A stretch of 64,000 bases of DNA from Streptomyces sp. CB02009 (GTDB lineage: Bacteria; Actinomycetota; Actinomycetes; Streptomycetales; Streptomycetaceae), in NCBI RefSeq assembly GCF_001905825.1, contig NZ_LIVV01000004.1, forward strand, positions 248,001 through 312,000. Direction: 5' to 3'. This document shows positions 24,121 through 32,593 of this stretch, piece by piece. Within the stretch, counting starts at the first letter, position 1. Each line of letters starts with the position of its first letter. A model generated the notes under the pieces. It saw nothing but the letters and a program-made list of their open reading frames with translations, was not told the origin of the DNA and did not search any database. Position numbers and translations under genes: made by a program.

Positions 24121-25584
24121 ATGAGCAGCATCGACACGCCGGCCGACGTGCCCAAACCGCGGGCGGCGACGCGGCCCGCGCCCACCACCCTCACCTGGGT
24201 GACGCTCGCCCTGATGACCACCGCGTCGGTGGCGAGTCTGCGGGCCGCGCCCACCATGGCCGTCTACGGCCTGGCCTGCGTGTTCCTCTACCTCGTTCCG
24301 GCGATCGTGTTCCTGCTGCCGACCGCCCTGGTCTCCGCGGAACTCGCCTCCGGCTGGAACGGCGGCGTGTACCGGTGGGTCTCGGAGGGGCTGTCGAAAC
24401 CGCTCGGGTTCCTGGCCGTGTGGTGCCAGTTCGCGATGACGATCTTCTACTACCCGAGCCTGCTCGGGTTCGTCGCGTCCACCATCGCCTTCATCATCGA
24501 CCCGGCACTCGCCAACAGCGGCCCGTACACCGCGATCGTCATCGTGGTCCTCTACTGGACGGGCGTGTGGATCTCCTCGCGCGGCACGAAGGCCCTGGCC
24601 GGACTGGCCAGTTGGGGCCTGATCATCGGGACCCTGATCCCCGGCACCCTGCTGGTGGTCCTCGGCATGGTCTTCCTCGGCCAGGGCAACCCCTCGGCCG
24701 CCCCGATGACCGCCGCGAACCTCTTCCCGCAGTGGACGGGCCTCGCCAGCCTCGTCCTGATCGTCAACAACTTCCTGTCGTACTCCGGCATGGAGATGAA
24801 CGCCGTGCACGTCTCCTCGCTCAAGGACCCGGCGAAGGAGTACCCCAAGTCGATGTTCCTGGCGATGGGCCTGGTGCTGCTGATCTTCATCCTGCCGGCG
24901 CTCGCCATCAGCTGGGTCGTCCCGTCCGACCAGCTCAGCCTCACGGCGGGCGTGATGCAGGCCTTCGACGCCTTCTTCGCCTACTTCAACATCGGCTGGC
25001 TCACCCCGATCGCCGCCGTCGCCCTGGTGTCCGCCTCCCTCGGCGGCATGCTCACCTGGCTCGCCGGCCCCTCGAAGGGCCTGCTGGAGATCTCCCGCCA
25101 GGAGGGCTACCTGCCGCCGTTCCTGCAGAAGCTGAACAAGAACGGCATCCAGCAGAACATCCTGGTCACCCAGGGCATCGTCACCACGGTCATCGCCCTC
25201 GGGTACGCGCTGATCCCGAACGTCTCCAGCGTCTACTGGATCTTCTCGGTCATCACCACACAGGTGTACCTGATCGTCTACCTGCTGATGTTCGCCGCGG
25301 CGATCCGGCTGCGGAAGACCCAGCCCGACCATCCCCGCGGCTACCGCGCGCCCGCCCTCGGCGTGCTGTGCGTCGTCGGCCTGCTCGCCTCGCTCGCCGC
25401 CCTGTGCATCGGCTTCATCCCGAGCTCGCAGTTCGGCAGCGGCAGCGTCTGGGTGTACGTCGCCATCGTCGGCGGCGGCCTCGTCATCCTGGGCCTGCTC
25501 ATCCCGTGGGCCTTCCTGAAGTTCCGCAAGCCGAGCTGGAAGACGGCCCCGGACACCGCTGCGAGCGAGGGAGAGCAGGCATGA
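24121..25584 (+). CDS. Amino-acid permease (APC superfamily, GadC-like)
   Basis: 487 residues with about 12 transmembrane segments. Features typical of the glutamate:GABA antiporter-type branch: FLYLVPAIVFLLPTALVSAELASGWNGGVYRWV in the first helices and YSGMEMNAVHVSSLKDPAKEYPKSMF in helix 6-7. It probably exchanges amino acids or amines across the cytoplasmic membrane; the substrate cannot be read off. GAGGGAGG lies before the ATG. A small membrane-anchored protein overlaps its stop by 4 nt (ATGA), so the two are translationally coupled. Confidence 0.9.
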   Translation: MSSIDTPADVPKPRAATRPAPTTLTWVTLALMTTASVASLRAAPTMAVYGLACVFLYLVPAIVFLLPTALVSAELASGWNGGVYRWVSEGLSKPLGFLAVWCQFAMTIFYYPSLLGFVASTIAFIIDPALANSGPYTAIVIVVLYWTGVWISSRGTKALAGLASWGLIIGTLIPGTLLVVLGMVFLGQGNPSAAPMTAANLFPQWTGLASLVLIVNNFLSYSGMEMNAVHVSSLKDPAKEYPKSMFLAMGLVLLIFILPALAISWVVPSDQLSLTAGVMQAFDAFFAYFNIGWLTPIAAVALVSASLGGMLTWLAGPSKGLLEISRQEGYLPPFLQKLNKNGIQQNILVTQGIVTTVIALGYALIPNVSSVYWIFSVITTQVYLIVYLLMFAAAIRLRKTQPDHPRGYRAPALGVLCVVGLLASLAALCIGFIPSSQFGSGSVWVYVAIVGGGLVILGLLIPWAFLKFRKPSWKTAPDTAASEGEQA

Positions 25585-26018
25585 GCCCCACCCGGTTCGC
25601 CTCCGAGCACAAATGGGTCTACTGGGGCGCGATCGTGATCCTCGTCAGCCTCGTCATCACCGGCATCGTCCGGTACGAGGCGGTGAAGACGAACAACGAG
25701 ACCGCGTCCAAGGCCAACCAGCTCAGGGACCAGCTGGTGAAGGCCGGGTACCCGGCGCCCGACACCGAGACCCTCGAACGGGTGCTGGGCACCGACGGCG
25801 GCCCGGTCTGCGACGACCCCGGCAGCGCCCTGAAGACGGCGCTGTGGAAGATCCAGCAGGGGAACGGGGCCACGGGCCCCGGGATGCGTCCCGTCATCAC
25901 CGACTCCAAGGCCGTCGAGGTCGAGCGGATCGTCCTCCAGGTCTACTGCCCCGACGAGGTCGACGACTTCGAGGACTCCCTGAACGACCTCAAGACCGAC
26001 GACACCGTCCGCCGCTGA
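25581..26018 (+). CDS. Single-pass membrane-anchored protein coupled to the permease
   Basis: 145 residues. One transmembrane helix near residues 13-30 (WGAIVILVSLVITGIV) is followed by an extracytoplasmic domain with two cysteines (PVCDDPG and VYCPDEVDD) that could form a disulfide. It starts inside the permease stop codon (ATGA overlap), so it is likely a partner of that transporter. I do not recognise the family. Confidence 0.75.
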   Translation: MSPTRFASEHKWVYWGAIVILVSLVITGIVRYEAVKTNNETASKANQLRDQLVKAGYPAPDTETLERVLGTDGGPVCDDPGSALKTALWKIQQGNGATGPGMRPVITDSKAVEVERIVLQVYCPDEVDDFEDSLNDLKTDDTVRR

Positions 26019-26223
26019 GCCGCGGGGGCCGCAGGGACCCGGCGCGGTCTGGCTCCGGACGGCCGCCGACGGCGGGACTCGGTGCGGCCACGGGCCGGGG
26101 TCCGGGCGGCCACTCACGCGCCGGCCTCGGACGGCCACTCACGGACCGGACTCCGGACGGCCGCGGCCCGGGGCCGGTGGGGGCAGCCTCCACCGGACCC
26201 CGGCCTTGCGCGATCATGCCGTC

Positions 26224-27183
26224 ATGAAGCTGCGTTGCGTCGTACTCGACGACTACCAGGGCGTCGCCCTGACCTCCGCCGACTGGAGCCCGCTCGCCGA
26301 CCGCGTCGAGGTACGCGTCCTGCGCGAGCACCTCACCGACCGGGACGCGCTCGTCGCCGCCGTGGAGGACTGCGAGATCCTCGTCGTCATGCGGGAGCGG
26401 ACCCCGGTCGACGCCGACCTCCTCGCCCGGCTCCCCCGGCTCCGGCTCCTCATCACCTCCGGGATGCGCAACGCCTCCGTCGACGTCGCCGCCGCACGCG
26501 CGCGCGGGATCACCGTCTGCGGCACGGCCAGCAGTTCCGAGCCGCCCACCGAACTCACCTGGGCGCTGCTCCTCGGTCTGGCCCGGCACGTACCGGCCGA
26601 GGCGCGGGCGCTGCGCGAGGGCGGGCCCTGGCAGTCCACCGTCGGCGCCGACCTCGCGGGCCGGACCCTCGGTCTCGTCGGTCTCGGCAAGATCGGCGCC
26701 CGGGTGGCCAGGATCGGTCTCGCCTTCGGGATGGACGTGCGCGCGTGGAGCCCGAACCTGACGGAGGAGCGGGCCGCGGAGCACGGCGTACGGTGCGCGA
26801 AGGACAAGCGGGAGCTGTTCGCCGACAGCGACTTCGTCTCGCTCCACATGGTCCTCTCGGACCGGACCCGGGGTCTGGTCGGGGAGCCCGAGCTACGGGC
26901 GATGCGCCCGCACGCGTACCTCGTCAACACCTCCCGGGCAGGGCTCGTCGACGGCGGCGCGCTGCTGCGGGCGCTGCGCGGGGGCTGGATCGCGGGGGCC
27001 GGGCTCGATGTCTTCGAGACGGAGCCGCTGCCCGCGGACGATCCGCTGCGGTCCCTCCCGAACGTGCTCGCGCTGCCGCACCTCGGGTATGTCACGGAGG
27101 GGAACTACGGGCGGTACTTCGGGCAGGCGGTGGAGGACATCGAGGCGTTCCTGGCGGGTGCGCCGGTACGGGAGCTGGGCTGA
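26224..27183 (+). CDS. D-2-hydroxyacid dehydrogenase family protein
   Basis: 319 residues. The Rossmann motif GLVGLGKIGARVA (~147-159), and the catalytic Arg (NTSRAGLVDGG), Glu (FETEPLP) and His (LPHLGY) of the NAD-dependent D-2-hydroxyacid dehydrogenase family are all present. It reduces a 2-oxoacid to a D-2-hydroxyacid, or the reverse; the substrate is unknown (phosphoglycerate- or formate-type sub-branches are possible). ATG at 26224 is preferred over one at 26206. Transcribed alone. Confidence 0.88.
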   Translation: MKLRCVVLDDYQGVALTSADWSPLADRVEVRVLREHLTDRDALVAAVEDCEILVVMRERTPVDADLLARLPRLRLLITSGMRNASVDVAAARARGITVCGTASSSEPPTELTWALLLGLARHVPAEARALREGGPWQSTVGADLAGRTLGLVGLGKIGARVARIGLAFGMDVRAWSPNLTEERAAEHGVRCAKDKRELFADSDFVSLHMVLSDRTRGLVGEPELRAMRPHAYLVNTSRAGLVDGGALLRALRGGWIAGAGLDVFETEPLPADDPLRSLPNVLALPHLGYVTEGNYGRYFGQAVEDIEAFLAGAPVRELG

Positions 27184-27325
27184 TCCGCCGGATGAGCCGT
27201 GGGCGCCTGGGTGGCGGGGGCGTCCGGTGGAGTGCGGGTCTCCGCCGGACCCGGACTCCGCCGGGGCGTCCGGGTCTCCGCTCAATCGGTCCCGGCTGGG
27301 GTCCCGCCGGGCCGAGCGCCGCGGT

Positions 27326-27682
27326 CTAGGTCAGGCTCGTGCGGGCCAGTTCGACGAACTCCTCGTCCGTCAGGCCCAGTTCCCGGGCGTCCGACGCCGC
27401 CTCGCGGAGCCTGGAGACCAGGCGGGCCCGGTCGGGGGCGGTGGCGCCGGGGACGATGAGGGCGCCGCGACCCCGGCGGAGTTCGATCAGACCCTCCTCG
27501 CGGAGCCGCTGGTAGCCGCGGAGGACGGTGTGGACGTTGACGCCGAGGGAGTCGGCGAGCTCCCGGGCGGCCGGGAGCCGCTCGCCGGGCGCGGCCGAGC
27601 CGTCGGCGAGGGCGCCCCGGACACAGGCGGCGATCTGGTCGCCGAGGGGCACGGCGGAGGCCGGGTCGACACGGAAGAGCAC
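27326..27682 (-). CDS. GntR-family regulator (YtrA type)
   Basis: 118 residues from GTG at 27682. The GntR helix-turn-helix (PLGDQIAACVRGALADGSAAPGERLPAARELADSLGVNVHTVLRGYQRLREEGLIELRRGRGALIV, ~12-77) is followed by a short helical tail, the YtrA subtype. It begins 2 nt after the stop of the membrane protein gene at 27685, so both are in one operon and the regulator probably controls the shared promoter, where two 23-bp repeats occur (28691-28737). Confidence 0.9.
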   Translation of the reverse strand: MLFRVDPASAVPLGDQIAACVRGALADGSAAPGERLPAARELADSLGVNVHTVLRGYQRLREEGLIELRRGRGALIVPGATAPDRARLVSRLREAASDARELGLTDEEFVELARTSLT

Positions 27683-27684
27683 GG

Positions 27685-28677
27685 TCAGACCTTCCCATGC
27701 CGTTCGGCGAGCGTGTTGAGGAGGGCGGCGGCGGTGTGCGCGTCGGGCACGGTCACCGCGAACTCGCGGCCGTTGTCCCGCCGTACGACGAGGGCCTCGC
27801 CGGAGTGCAGCACCACGCCCGTGCGGGAGGCCCGGACCCGGTAGCCCCAGCCGCCGTAGTCGGCGAGCACGGTGGCGGTGTCGAGGTCCCGGACGCTCGC
27901 GCCCGTGACCCCGTCGAGCGGCACGCGCACGCGTGGCCGGGAGACGAACGAGGGCCGGACGGTGACGCCGCGCCGGTCGACGGTGACCCGGACCCGGGCG
28001 AGGGCGAGCCCCGGTACGCCGATGACCAGGCCGAGCAGCGCGAGCAGGGCGCCGGGCCAGGGCGCGAGGACCAGGCCGACCGGGACGGCGACGAGGGCGA
28101 GCACCGCGAGGACGGTCAGCGGCCGTGAGGTGGTGGCGCGGGTCCAGCCGGCGACCTCGCTCGCGCCGAGCGTGAGCCGGGGCGCGTCGGGCTCGCCCGT
28201 GGGAGCCCCTGTCGCCTCCTCGGCCGGTACGAGGCGGGTCAGCGCCCAGCCCGCGAGGGCGCACAGGGCGGCGACCGCCGCGGCGACCGCCAGGTTGGTG
28301 AGCGGGGAGACGACCCGGGCCGGGTCGGCGGCGTCCAGGTTGTCCCGTACGAGGAGGACGAGCAGCGTGCCGGTGAATCCGGCCGTCGCCCACGCGCCCC
28401 AGAGCGCGCTACGGCGGACGAGGGCCGTCCAGCCGGCGCCGAACCCGACGAGCAGGGCGACGCTGATGACGAGGAACGCGGTGCGGCCGGTGAAGCCGTC
28501 GGCACGGTCGCCGCCGCCCCCGGAGAAGTGGGTGGCGAGCGTGTCGGGGATCCGGCCGCCCCAGACGGCGAGCACCGTCAGGTAGCCGACGAGAGTGAGG
28601 ACGAACGGGAACGCGGCGAGCGCGCGAAGGCGGCGCGGGACGGACACGGCGGGTGTGGACGACATGGCTCGGTTCAT
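27685..28677 (-). CDS. DUF1648-type membrane protein
   Basis: 330 residues from ATG at 28677, with GGGAGGG 7-8 nt upstream. The first helices include the DUF1648 signature region (GGRIPDTLATHFSGGGGDRADGFTGRTAFL), and about seven to eight hydrophobic helices follow. The C-terminal ~100 residues (RVTVDRRGVTVRPSFVSRPRVRVPLDGV) form a cytosolic PH-like domain. DUF1648 proteins are often partnered with YtrA-type regulators, as here. Function unknown. Confidence 0.82.
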   Translation of the reverse strand: MNRAMSSTPAVSVPRRLRALAAFPFVLTLVGYLTVLAVWGGRIPDTLATHFSGGGGDRADGFTGRTAFLVISVALLVGFGAGWTALVRRSALWGAWATAGFTGTLLVLLVRDNLDAADPARVVSPLTNLAVAAAVAALCALAGWALTRLVPAEEATGAPTGEPDAPRLTLGASEVAGWTRATTSRPLTVLAVLALVAVPVGLVLAPWPGALLALLGLVIGVPGLALARVRVTVDRRGVTVRPSFVSRPRVRVPLDGVTGASVRDLDTATVLADYGGWGYRVRASRTGVVLHSGEALVVRRDNGREFAVTVPDAHTAAALLNTLAERHGKV

Positions 28678-28690
28678 GAGAAACCCTCCC

Positions 28691-28737
28691 TTGTTCGCAT
28701 CAGCATAGAACAAGTTGTTCGCACTTCGCTAGAACAA
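28691..28737 (-). promoter_or_regulatory. Two tandem 23-bp GntR-type operators
   Basis: TTGTTCGCA-N6-TAGAACAA occurs twice (28691-28713 and 28715-28737), one nt apart. Each is an inverted TTGTTC/GAACAA pair. They lie 14-60 nt upstream of the DUF1648-GntR operon, at the expected promoter; read on the minus strand a -10 like TATGCT (28707-28702) is inside the first copy. Confidence 0.8.
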
Positions 28738-28817
28738 CTCGTCCTCCTCTCGGATGCGGTCGGTCCACGGCACGGCGGCGACGGCACGGGGCCACGGCTC
28801 GCGGCACCGCGGCAACG

Positions 28818-28856
28818 CCGAAGCGGCGGCGGCCGTGAAGGCCGCCGCCGCTTCGG
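28818..28856 (-). terminator. Hairpin terminator after alpha/beta hydrolase
   Basis: A 17-bp perfect stem (CCGAAGCGGCGGCGGCC and its complement) with a 5-nt loop lies 52 nt downstream of the leftward hydrolase gene. Confidence 0.88.
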
Positions 28857-28908
28857 AAGGGCTGATGCGGAGGGTGGGCCGGCCCGGCGGACGGGCCGAC
28901 GCCGCAGG

Positions 28909-29802
28909 TCAGTTGGCCTTGTCGTCGAGGATCGCGCGCAGGGCCTCCGCGAACTCCGCCGGAGCACCCTGCTGGCCGAACTCGCCGCCCAGGAAGCCGC
29001 CGTGGTGGCTCGGGAAGACGGCGAGCGGGGTGCCGACGCCCTCGGCGACGGCGACCGCCGCGCGGGCGGCGAAGGTGCCCTCGGACTCCTTGCCCGCCGC
29101 GACGACGATCCGGGTCGGCGCGGCGCGCAGGGCGGTGAAGTCGGGGGCGTAGGAGGTGCAGCCGCGCATGTTCTGGCCGAGCAGCGGGTCGCCGCGCGAG
29201 CCGTCGTCCTCGGCCGGCAGGCCGAACGCGGCCGGGGACGGGGCGGGCTCCTCGGCCCAGTTCGCCGGGAACTCGCCCTGGCGGGAGGTCAGCGCCAGGA
29301 ACTTGGCCATCGCCGGCCCCCAGCCGTCCCGCAGATACGTGGCGTGGACGTCCGCGCAGACCTCCAGGGCCGCCTCGCGGTCCGGGACGACCTGGGCGGT
29401 CGGCGGCTCGTGCGCGACCAGCGTGTGCACCAGGTCGCCGCGCCCTGCGACCAGCGCGAGGGCGTTGACCGCACCGCCGCTGCTCGCGAAGACGTCCACG
29501 GGGCCGGCGCCGAGCGCCTCGATCAGCCGGGCCAGGTCGTCGGCGTGCTCCTCGGGGAGCGTCTCCGTCGCGCCGTCGGTGCGCTCGCTGCGGGACACTC
29601 CGCGCGGGTCGTACGTCACGACGGTCCGGTCGGCGAAGTGGGAGGCGAGCGTGGTGAAGCCGGTGGCGTCCATCGGGGAGCCGATCATCAGGAGCGGACG
29701 CTCGTCGCCCCCGGTCCCGGACCCGGACCCGGTCCCGGGGCGTACGTCGTAGCGCAGGGTCGCGCCGGTGGTGTCCAGGACGCGGGTGTCGGTCTCGACC
29801 AT
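28909..29802 (-). CDS. Alpha/beta hydrolase
   Basis: 297 residues. Strand and loop LLMIGSPMDATGF carries the oxyanion region; the nucleophile elbow reads VFASSGGAVNAL (A-S-S-G-G, a variant of G-x-S-x-G); YDPRGVSRSERTDG and the final FPSHHGGF supply the usual acid and histidine. Such proteins are common actinobacterial hydrolases of unknown substrate. The ATG has a weak site (AGCTGACC). It ends with a strong hairpin. Confidence 0.82.
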   Translation of the reverse strand: MVETDTRVLDTTGATLRYDVRPGTGSGSGTGGDERPLLMIGSPMDATGFTTLASHFADRTVVTYDPRGVSRSERTDGATETLPEEHADDLARLIEALGAGPVDVFASSGGAVNALALVAGRGDLVHTLVAHEPPTAQVVPDREAALEVCADVHATYLRDGWGPAMAKFLALTSRQGEFPANWAEEPAPSPAAFGLPAEDDGSRGDPLLGQNMRGCTSYAPDFTALRAAPTRIVVAAGKESEGTFAARAAVAVAEGVGTPLAVFPSHHGGFLGGEFGQQGAPAEFAEALRAILDDKAN

Positions 29803-29914
29803 GGTCAGCTCCTCGATGGTGGGCCGTGCGGGGTGTTCATGGGGGTAGACCCCCGACCCCGCCGGAACTCATCGGTCGCGCGCGCTTCGACTCACCCGCG
29901 GTGGCCTCCGGCCG

Positions 29915-30358
29915 TCATCCCGCGTCGCACTCGTGGTCGGCCGCGTCCACGACGACCCGGTCCAACAGGCCTCGCAGCAGGACCTGTTCGGCTTCGGTGA
30001 GGTCGCCGAAGAGCTCGCGCTCGGCCGCGCTCACGGCCGCGTCGACCCGGTCGAGGGCGGCCGCGCCCGCCTCGGTGATCTCCACGATGTGGCGGCGGCG
30101 GTCCGCCGGGTCGCGCCGCCGCTCGGCGAGCCCCTCCGACTCCAGCTCGTTGAGGATCGCGACCAGTTGGCTGGGATCGACCTCCATGGCGGCTGCCAGC
30201 TCGCGCTGGCTCATGGACCCGGGGGCGAGCTGCATCAGCGTCATCGCGTTCCTGGGGTGAAGTCCGGCGACCCCCAGGGCGGCACGGATGCGCGCGCCGG
30301 TGAGCTCGCCGCGGAAGGAGAGGAGGAAGCCGAGGCGGTCGGTCGGGAGAGCTGCCAT
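29915..30358 (-). CDS. MarR-family transcriptional regulator
   Basis: 147 residues from ATG at 30358. Winged helix: MTLMQLAPGSMSQRELAAAMEVDPSQLVAILNELESEGLAERRRDPADRRRHIVEIT (~38-95), including the typical D-x-R-x-R wing. The frame stays open to 30418 but this start is better placed. It is divergent from a DoxX-like gene, with an imperfect pair ATTGTGGA/TCCACGAT at 30383-30423 in the gap that could be an operator. MarR proteins usually sense phenolics or oxidants. Confidence 0.88.
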   Translation of the reverse strand: MAALPTDRLGFLLSFRGELTGARIRAALGVAGLHPRNAMTLMQLAPGSMSQRELAAAMEVDPSQLVAILNELESEGLAERRRDPADRRRHIVEITEAGAAALDRVDAAVSAAERELFGDLTEAEQVLLRGLLDRVVVDAADHECDAG

Positions 30359-30450
30359 GTCCTCCACCGTAGCAGCGGCCCTATTGTGGAGCGAGGGAAA
30401 CCGTTGATACAGTTCCACGATTGAGGCACTCGGACCATTGGAGTACGTCC

Positions 30451-30798
30451 ATGTTCATCGGCTATGCCGTCGTCGCCGCGCTGCTCGCCCTCGCGCTGTC
30501 GGCCTCGGCCTTCCTGACCTTCACCCGCAGCCCGCAGATCGTCGGCAACATGACCAAGCTCGACGTGCCGGAATCCTGGCTGCCGCGCCTCGCGACGCTG
30601 AAGGCGGCGGGCGCCCTCGGCCTGCTCGCGGGGCTCGCCGTGCCGGCACTGGGCGGGGCGGCGGCGATCGGCGTCACGCTCTACTTCATCGGCGCCCTGA
30701 TCACCCACCTGCGCGTGAAGGACTACGAGGTGGCACCGGTCGTGGTCATCACCCTGCTCGCGATAGCCGCGCTGGTGCTGCGCACGGCCTCGGCCTGA
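30451..30798 (+). CDS. DoxX-like membrane protein
   Basis: 115 residues, four transmembrane helices: MFIGYAVVAALLALALSASAFLTF, LATLKAAGALGLLAGLAV, GAAAIGVTLYFIGALITHL and VAPVVVITLLAIAALVL. The pattern and length match the DoxX/DUF4345-like group. It may take part in membrane redox or stress. Probably regulated by the divergent MarR protein. Confidence 0.82.
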   Translation: MFIGYAVVAALLALALSASAFLTFTRSPQIVGNMTKLDVPESWLPRLATLKAAGALGLLAGLAVPALGGAAAIGVTLYFIGALITHLRVKDYEVAPVVVITLLAIAALVLRTASA

Positions 30799-30873
30799 GT
30801 TCCGGCCGGCAGTTCCCGACCACCCCCGGCCCAGCACCCCCAGCCGACCACTCCGGCCGACCACCCCGACCAA

Positions 30874-30946
30874 CGAGACGGAACGTCTTGCGAAGGAGGC
30901 GCGCCTGCGGTACCGTCGACGACATGAGACGAGACGTATCGTCTCG
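30874..30946 (+). promoter_or_regulatory. Promoter with two TetR-type operators before the ABC-F gene
   Basis: CGAGACG-GAA-CGTCTTG (30874-30890) and CGAGACG-TAT-CGTCTCG (30930-30946, perfect palindrome) are two copies of one operator, 56 bp centre to centre. Between them lie a -35 TTGCGA (30889-30894) and a -10 TACCGT (30911-30916) with a 16-nt spacer. Binding should block the promoter. No TetR gene is adjacent. Confidence 0.75.
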
Positions 30947-30985
30947 ATCTCACTCGATCTGTCGCCGACGCACAGGAGATCGCCC

Positions 30986-32593
30986 TTGTTCCGTGTCCAA
31001 CTCAACGACGTCAGCAAGCGCTACGACGACCGGCACGTCCGGCACCGCACCGTGCTCGACCGGATCTCCCTCACCGTCCGCCCCGGCGAACGCCTCGGCG
31101 TCGTCGGCGACAACGGGTCGGGGAAGTCCACCCTCCTCCGGCTGCTCGCCGGCCTGGAGACCGCCGACAACGGCACGGTGACCGTCCACTCCCCCGGCGG
31201 CACCGGCCACCTCGCCCAGACCCTGGACCTGCCCCCGGCCGCGACCGTCGGCGACGCCGTCGACCATGCGCTCGCGGACGTACGGGAGCTGGAGCGGGCG
31301 ATCCGCGCGGCCGAGGCCGAGCTCGCCGGGACCGGTGACCTCGCCGGGTACGCGGAGCTGCTCGCCGCCCACGAGGCGCGGGGCGGCGCCGGGGCCGACC
31401 GGCGGGTCGAGACCACGCTCCGGCGGCTCGGCGAACCCGGCCCGCTCGACCGGACCCGCCCCCTGGGCACCCTCTCGGGCGGACAGCGGTCCCGGCTCGC
31501 GCTCGCCGCCGTCCTCGCCGCCGAGCCCGAACTGCTGCTGCTCGACGAGCCGACCAACGACCTCGACGACGAGGCCGTGGCCTGGCTGGAGGAGCGGCTG
31601 CGCGCCCACCGGGGCACGGTCGTCGCCGTCTCCCACGACCGGGTCTTCCTCGACCGGGTCACCACCGCCGTCCTGGAGGTCGACGAGGACCGCCACACCG
31701 TCCGCCGCTACGGCAACGGCTACGGCGGCTACCTCGCCGGACGCGCCGCCGAGCGGGCCCGCCGACAGCGGGAGCACGAGGAGTGGAAGGACGAACTCGC
31801 CCGGTACAGGGCGCTCGCCGACACGAACATCGACCGGTTCTCGGCCATCCCGCGCAAGGCACCGGCCTCGTTCAGCGGAGCGGGCGCCTTCCGGGCCAGG
31901 GCACGGGCGCACGGGGCGATGAGCCGGATCCGGGCCGCCCGCGAGCGGCTCGCCCGGCTGACCACCACCCCGGTGCCGGCCCCGGCGGAACCGCTGCGGT
32001 TCCGCGCGGAGCTCCGTGGGGAGGGCGCGCCCGTCGACCTCGCCGGCGTCCGCGTGGACGGCCGGCTCCGGCTCGACGCCCTGCACCTCGACCCGGGCGA
32101 GCGGCTCCTGGTCACCGGGCCGAACGGCGCCGGGAAGAGCACCCTCCTGAAGGTGCTCGCGGGCGAACTCGCCCCGGACGCGGGCACGGTGAGGGCACCG
32201 GCCCGGGTGGGCACGCTGCGTCAGGAGACGGCCCCGCCCGCCGACCCCCGTACGGTGGGCGAGGCCTTCGGAGCGGACCGTACGGACGAGCTGCTCGCCC
32301 TCGGTCTCTTCTCCGCCGGGGACCTGACGACCCCGGTCCGGTACCTGTCGACAGGACAGCGCCGGAAACTCGAACTGGCGCGTCTCGTCACCGAACCGGC
32401 CGATCTGCTCCTCCTCGACGAGCCGACCAACCATCTGGCCCCGGCGCTCGTGGAGGAGATCGAAGCAGCGCTCGCGCAGTACCCGGGCACGCTGGTCGTG
32501 GTCACCCACGACCGGCGCCTCAGGGAGGGCTTCCGGGGCCGCCGCCTGGAACTGGCGCCGGCCCCCGCCCCGGTGAGGACCGCGAGGAGCTAG
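30986..32593 (+). CDS. ABC-F family ATP-binding protein (ribosome protection type)
   Basis: 535 residues from a TTG codon at 30986, with AGGAG 7 nt upstream. Two ATPase domains: Walker A GDNGSGKST (41-49) with LSGGQ and LLLLDEPTNDLDD; then GPNGAGKST with LSTGQRRKL and LLLLDEPTNH. They are joined by a charged linker (~245-330) that would reach into the ribosome. There are no membrane helices. ABC-F proteins rescue stalled ribosomes or displace ribosome-targeting antibiotics. Inducible operators upstream fit a resistance role. Its stop overlaps cobN's stop by 3 nt (convergent). Confidence 0.92.
   Translation: MFRVQLNDVSKRYDDRHVRHRTVLDRISLTVRPGERLGVVGDNGSGKSTLLRLLAGLETADNGTVTVHSPGGTGHLAQTLDLPPAATVGDAVDHALADVRELERAIRAAEAELAGTGDLAGYAELLAAHEARGGAGADRRVETTLRRLGEPGPLDRTRPLGTLSGGQRSRLALAAVLAAEPELLLLDEPTNDLDDEAVAWLEERLRAHRGTVVAVSHDRVFLDRVTTAVLEVDEDRHTVRRYGNGYGGYLAGRAAERARRQREHEEWKDELARYRALADTNIDRFSAIPRKAPASFSGAGAFRARARAHGAMSRIRAARERLARLTTTPVPAPAEPLRFRAELRGEGAPVDLAGVRVDGRLRLDALHLDPGERLLVTGPNGAGKSTLLKVLAGELAPDAGTVRAPARVGTLRQETAPPADPRTVGEAFGADRTDELLALGLFSAGDLTTPVRYLSTGQRRKLELARLVTEPADLLLLDEPTNHLAPALVEEIEAALAQYPGTLVVVTHDRRLREGFRGRRLELAPAPAPVRTARS

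Noticed and set aside
30925..30985. Small leader peptide starting ATGAGACGAGAC before the ABC-F gene
   Set aside because: ABC-F genes are often attenuated by short leader peptides, but this frame has no early stop, and the bases are better explained as a TetR-type palindrome.
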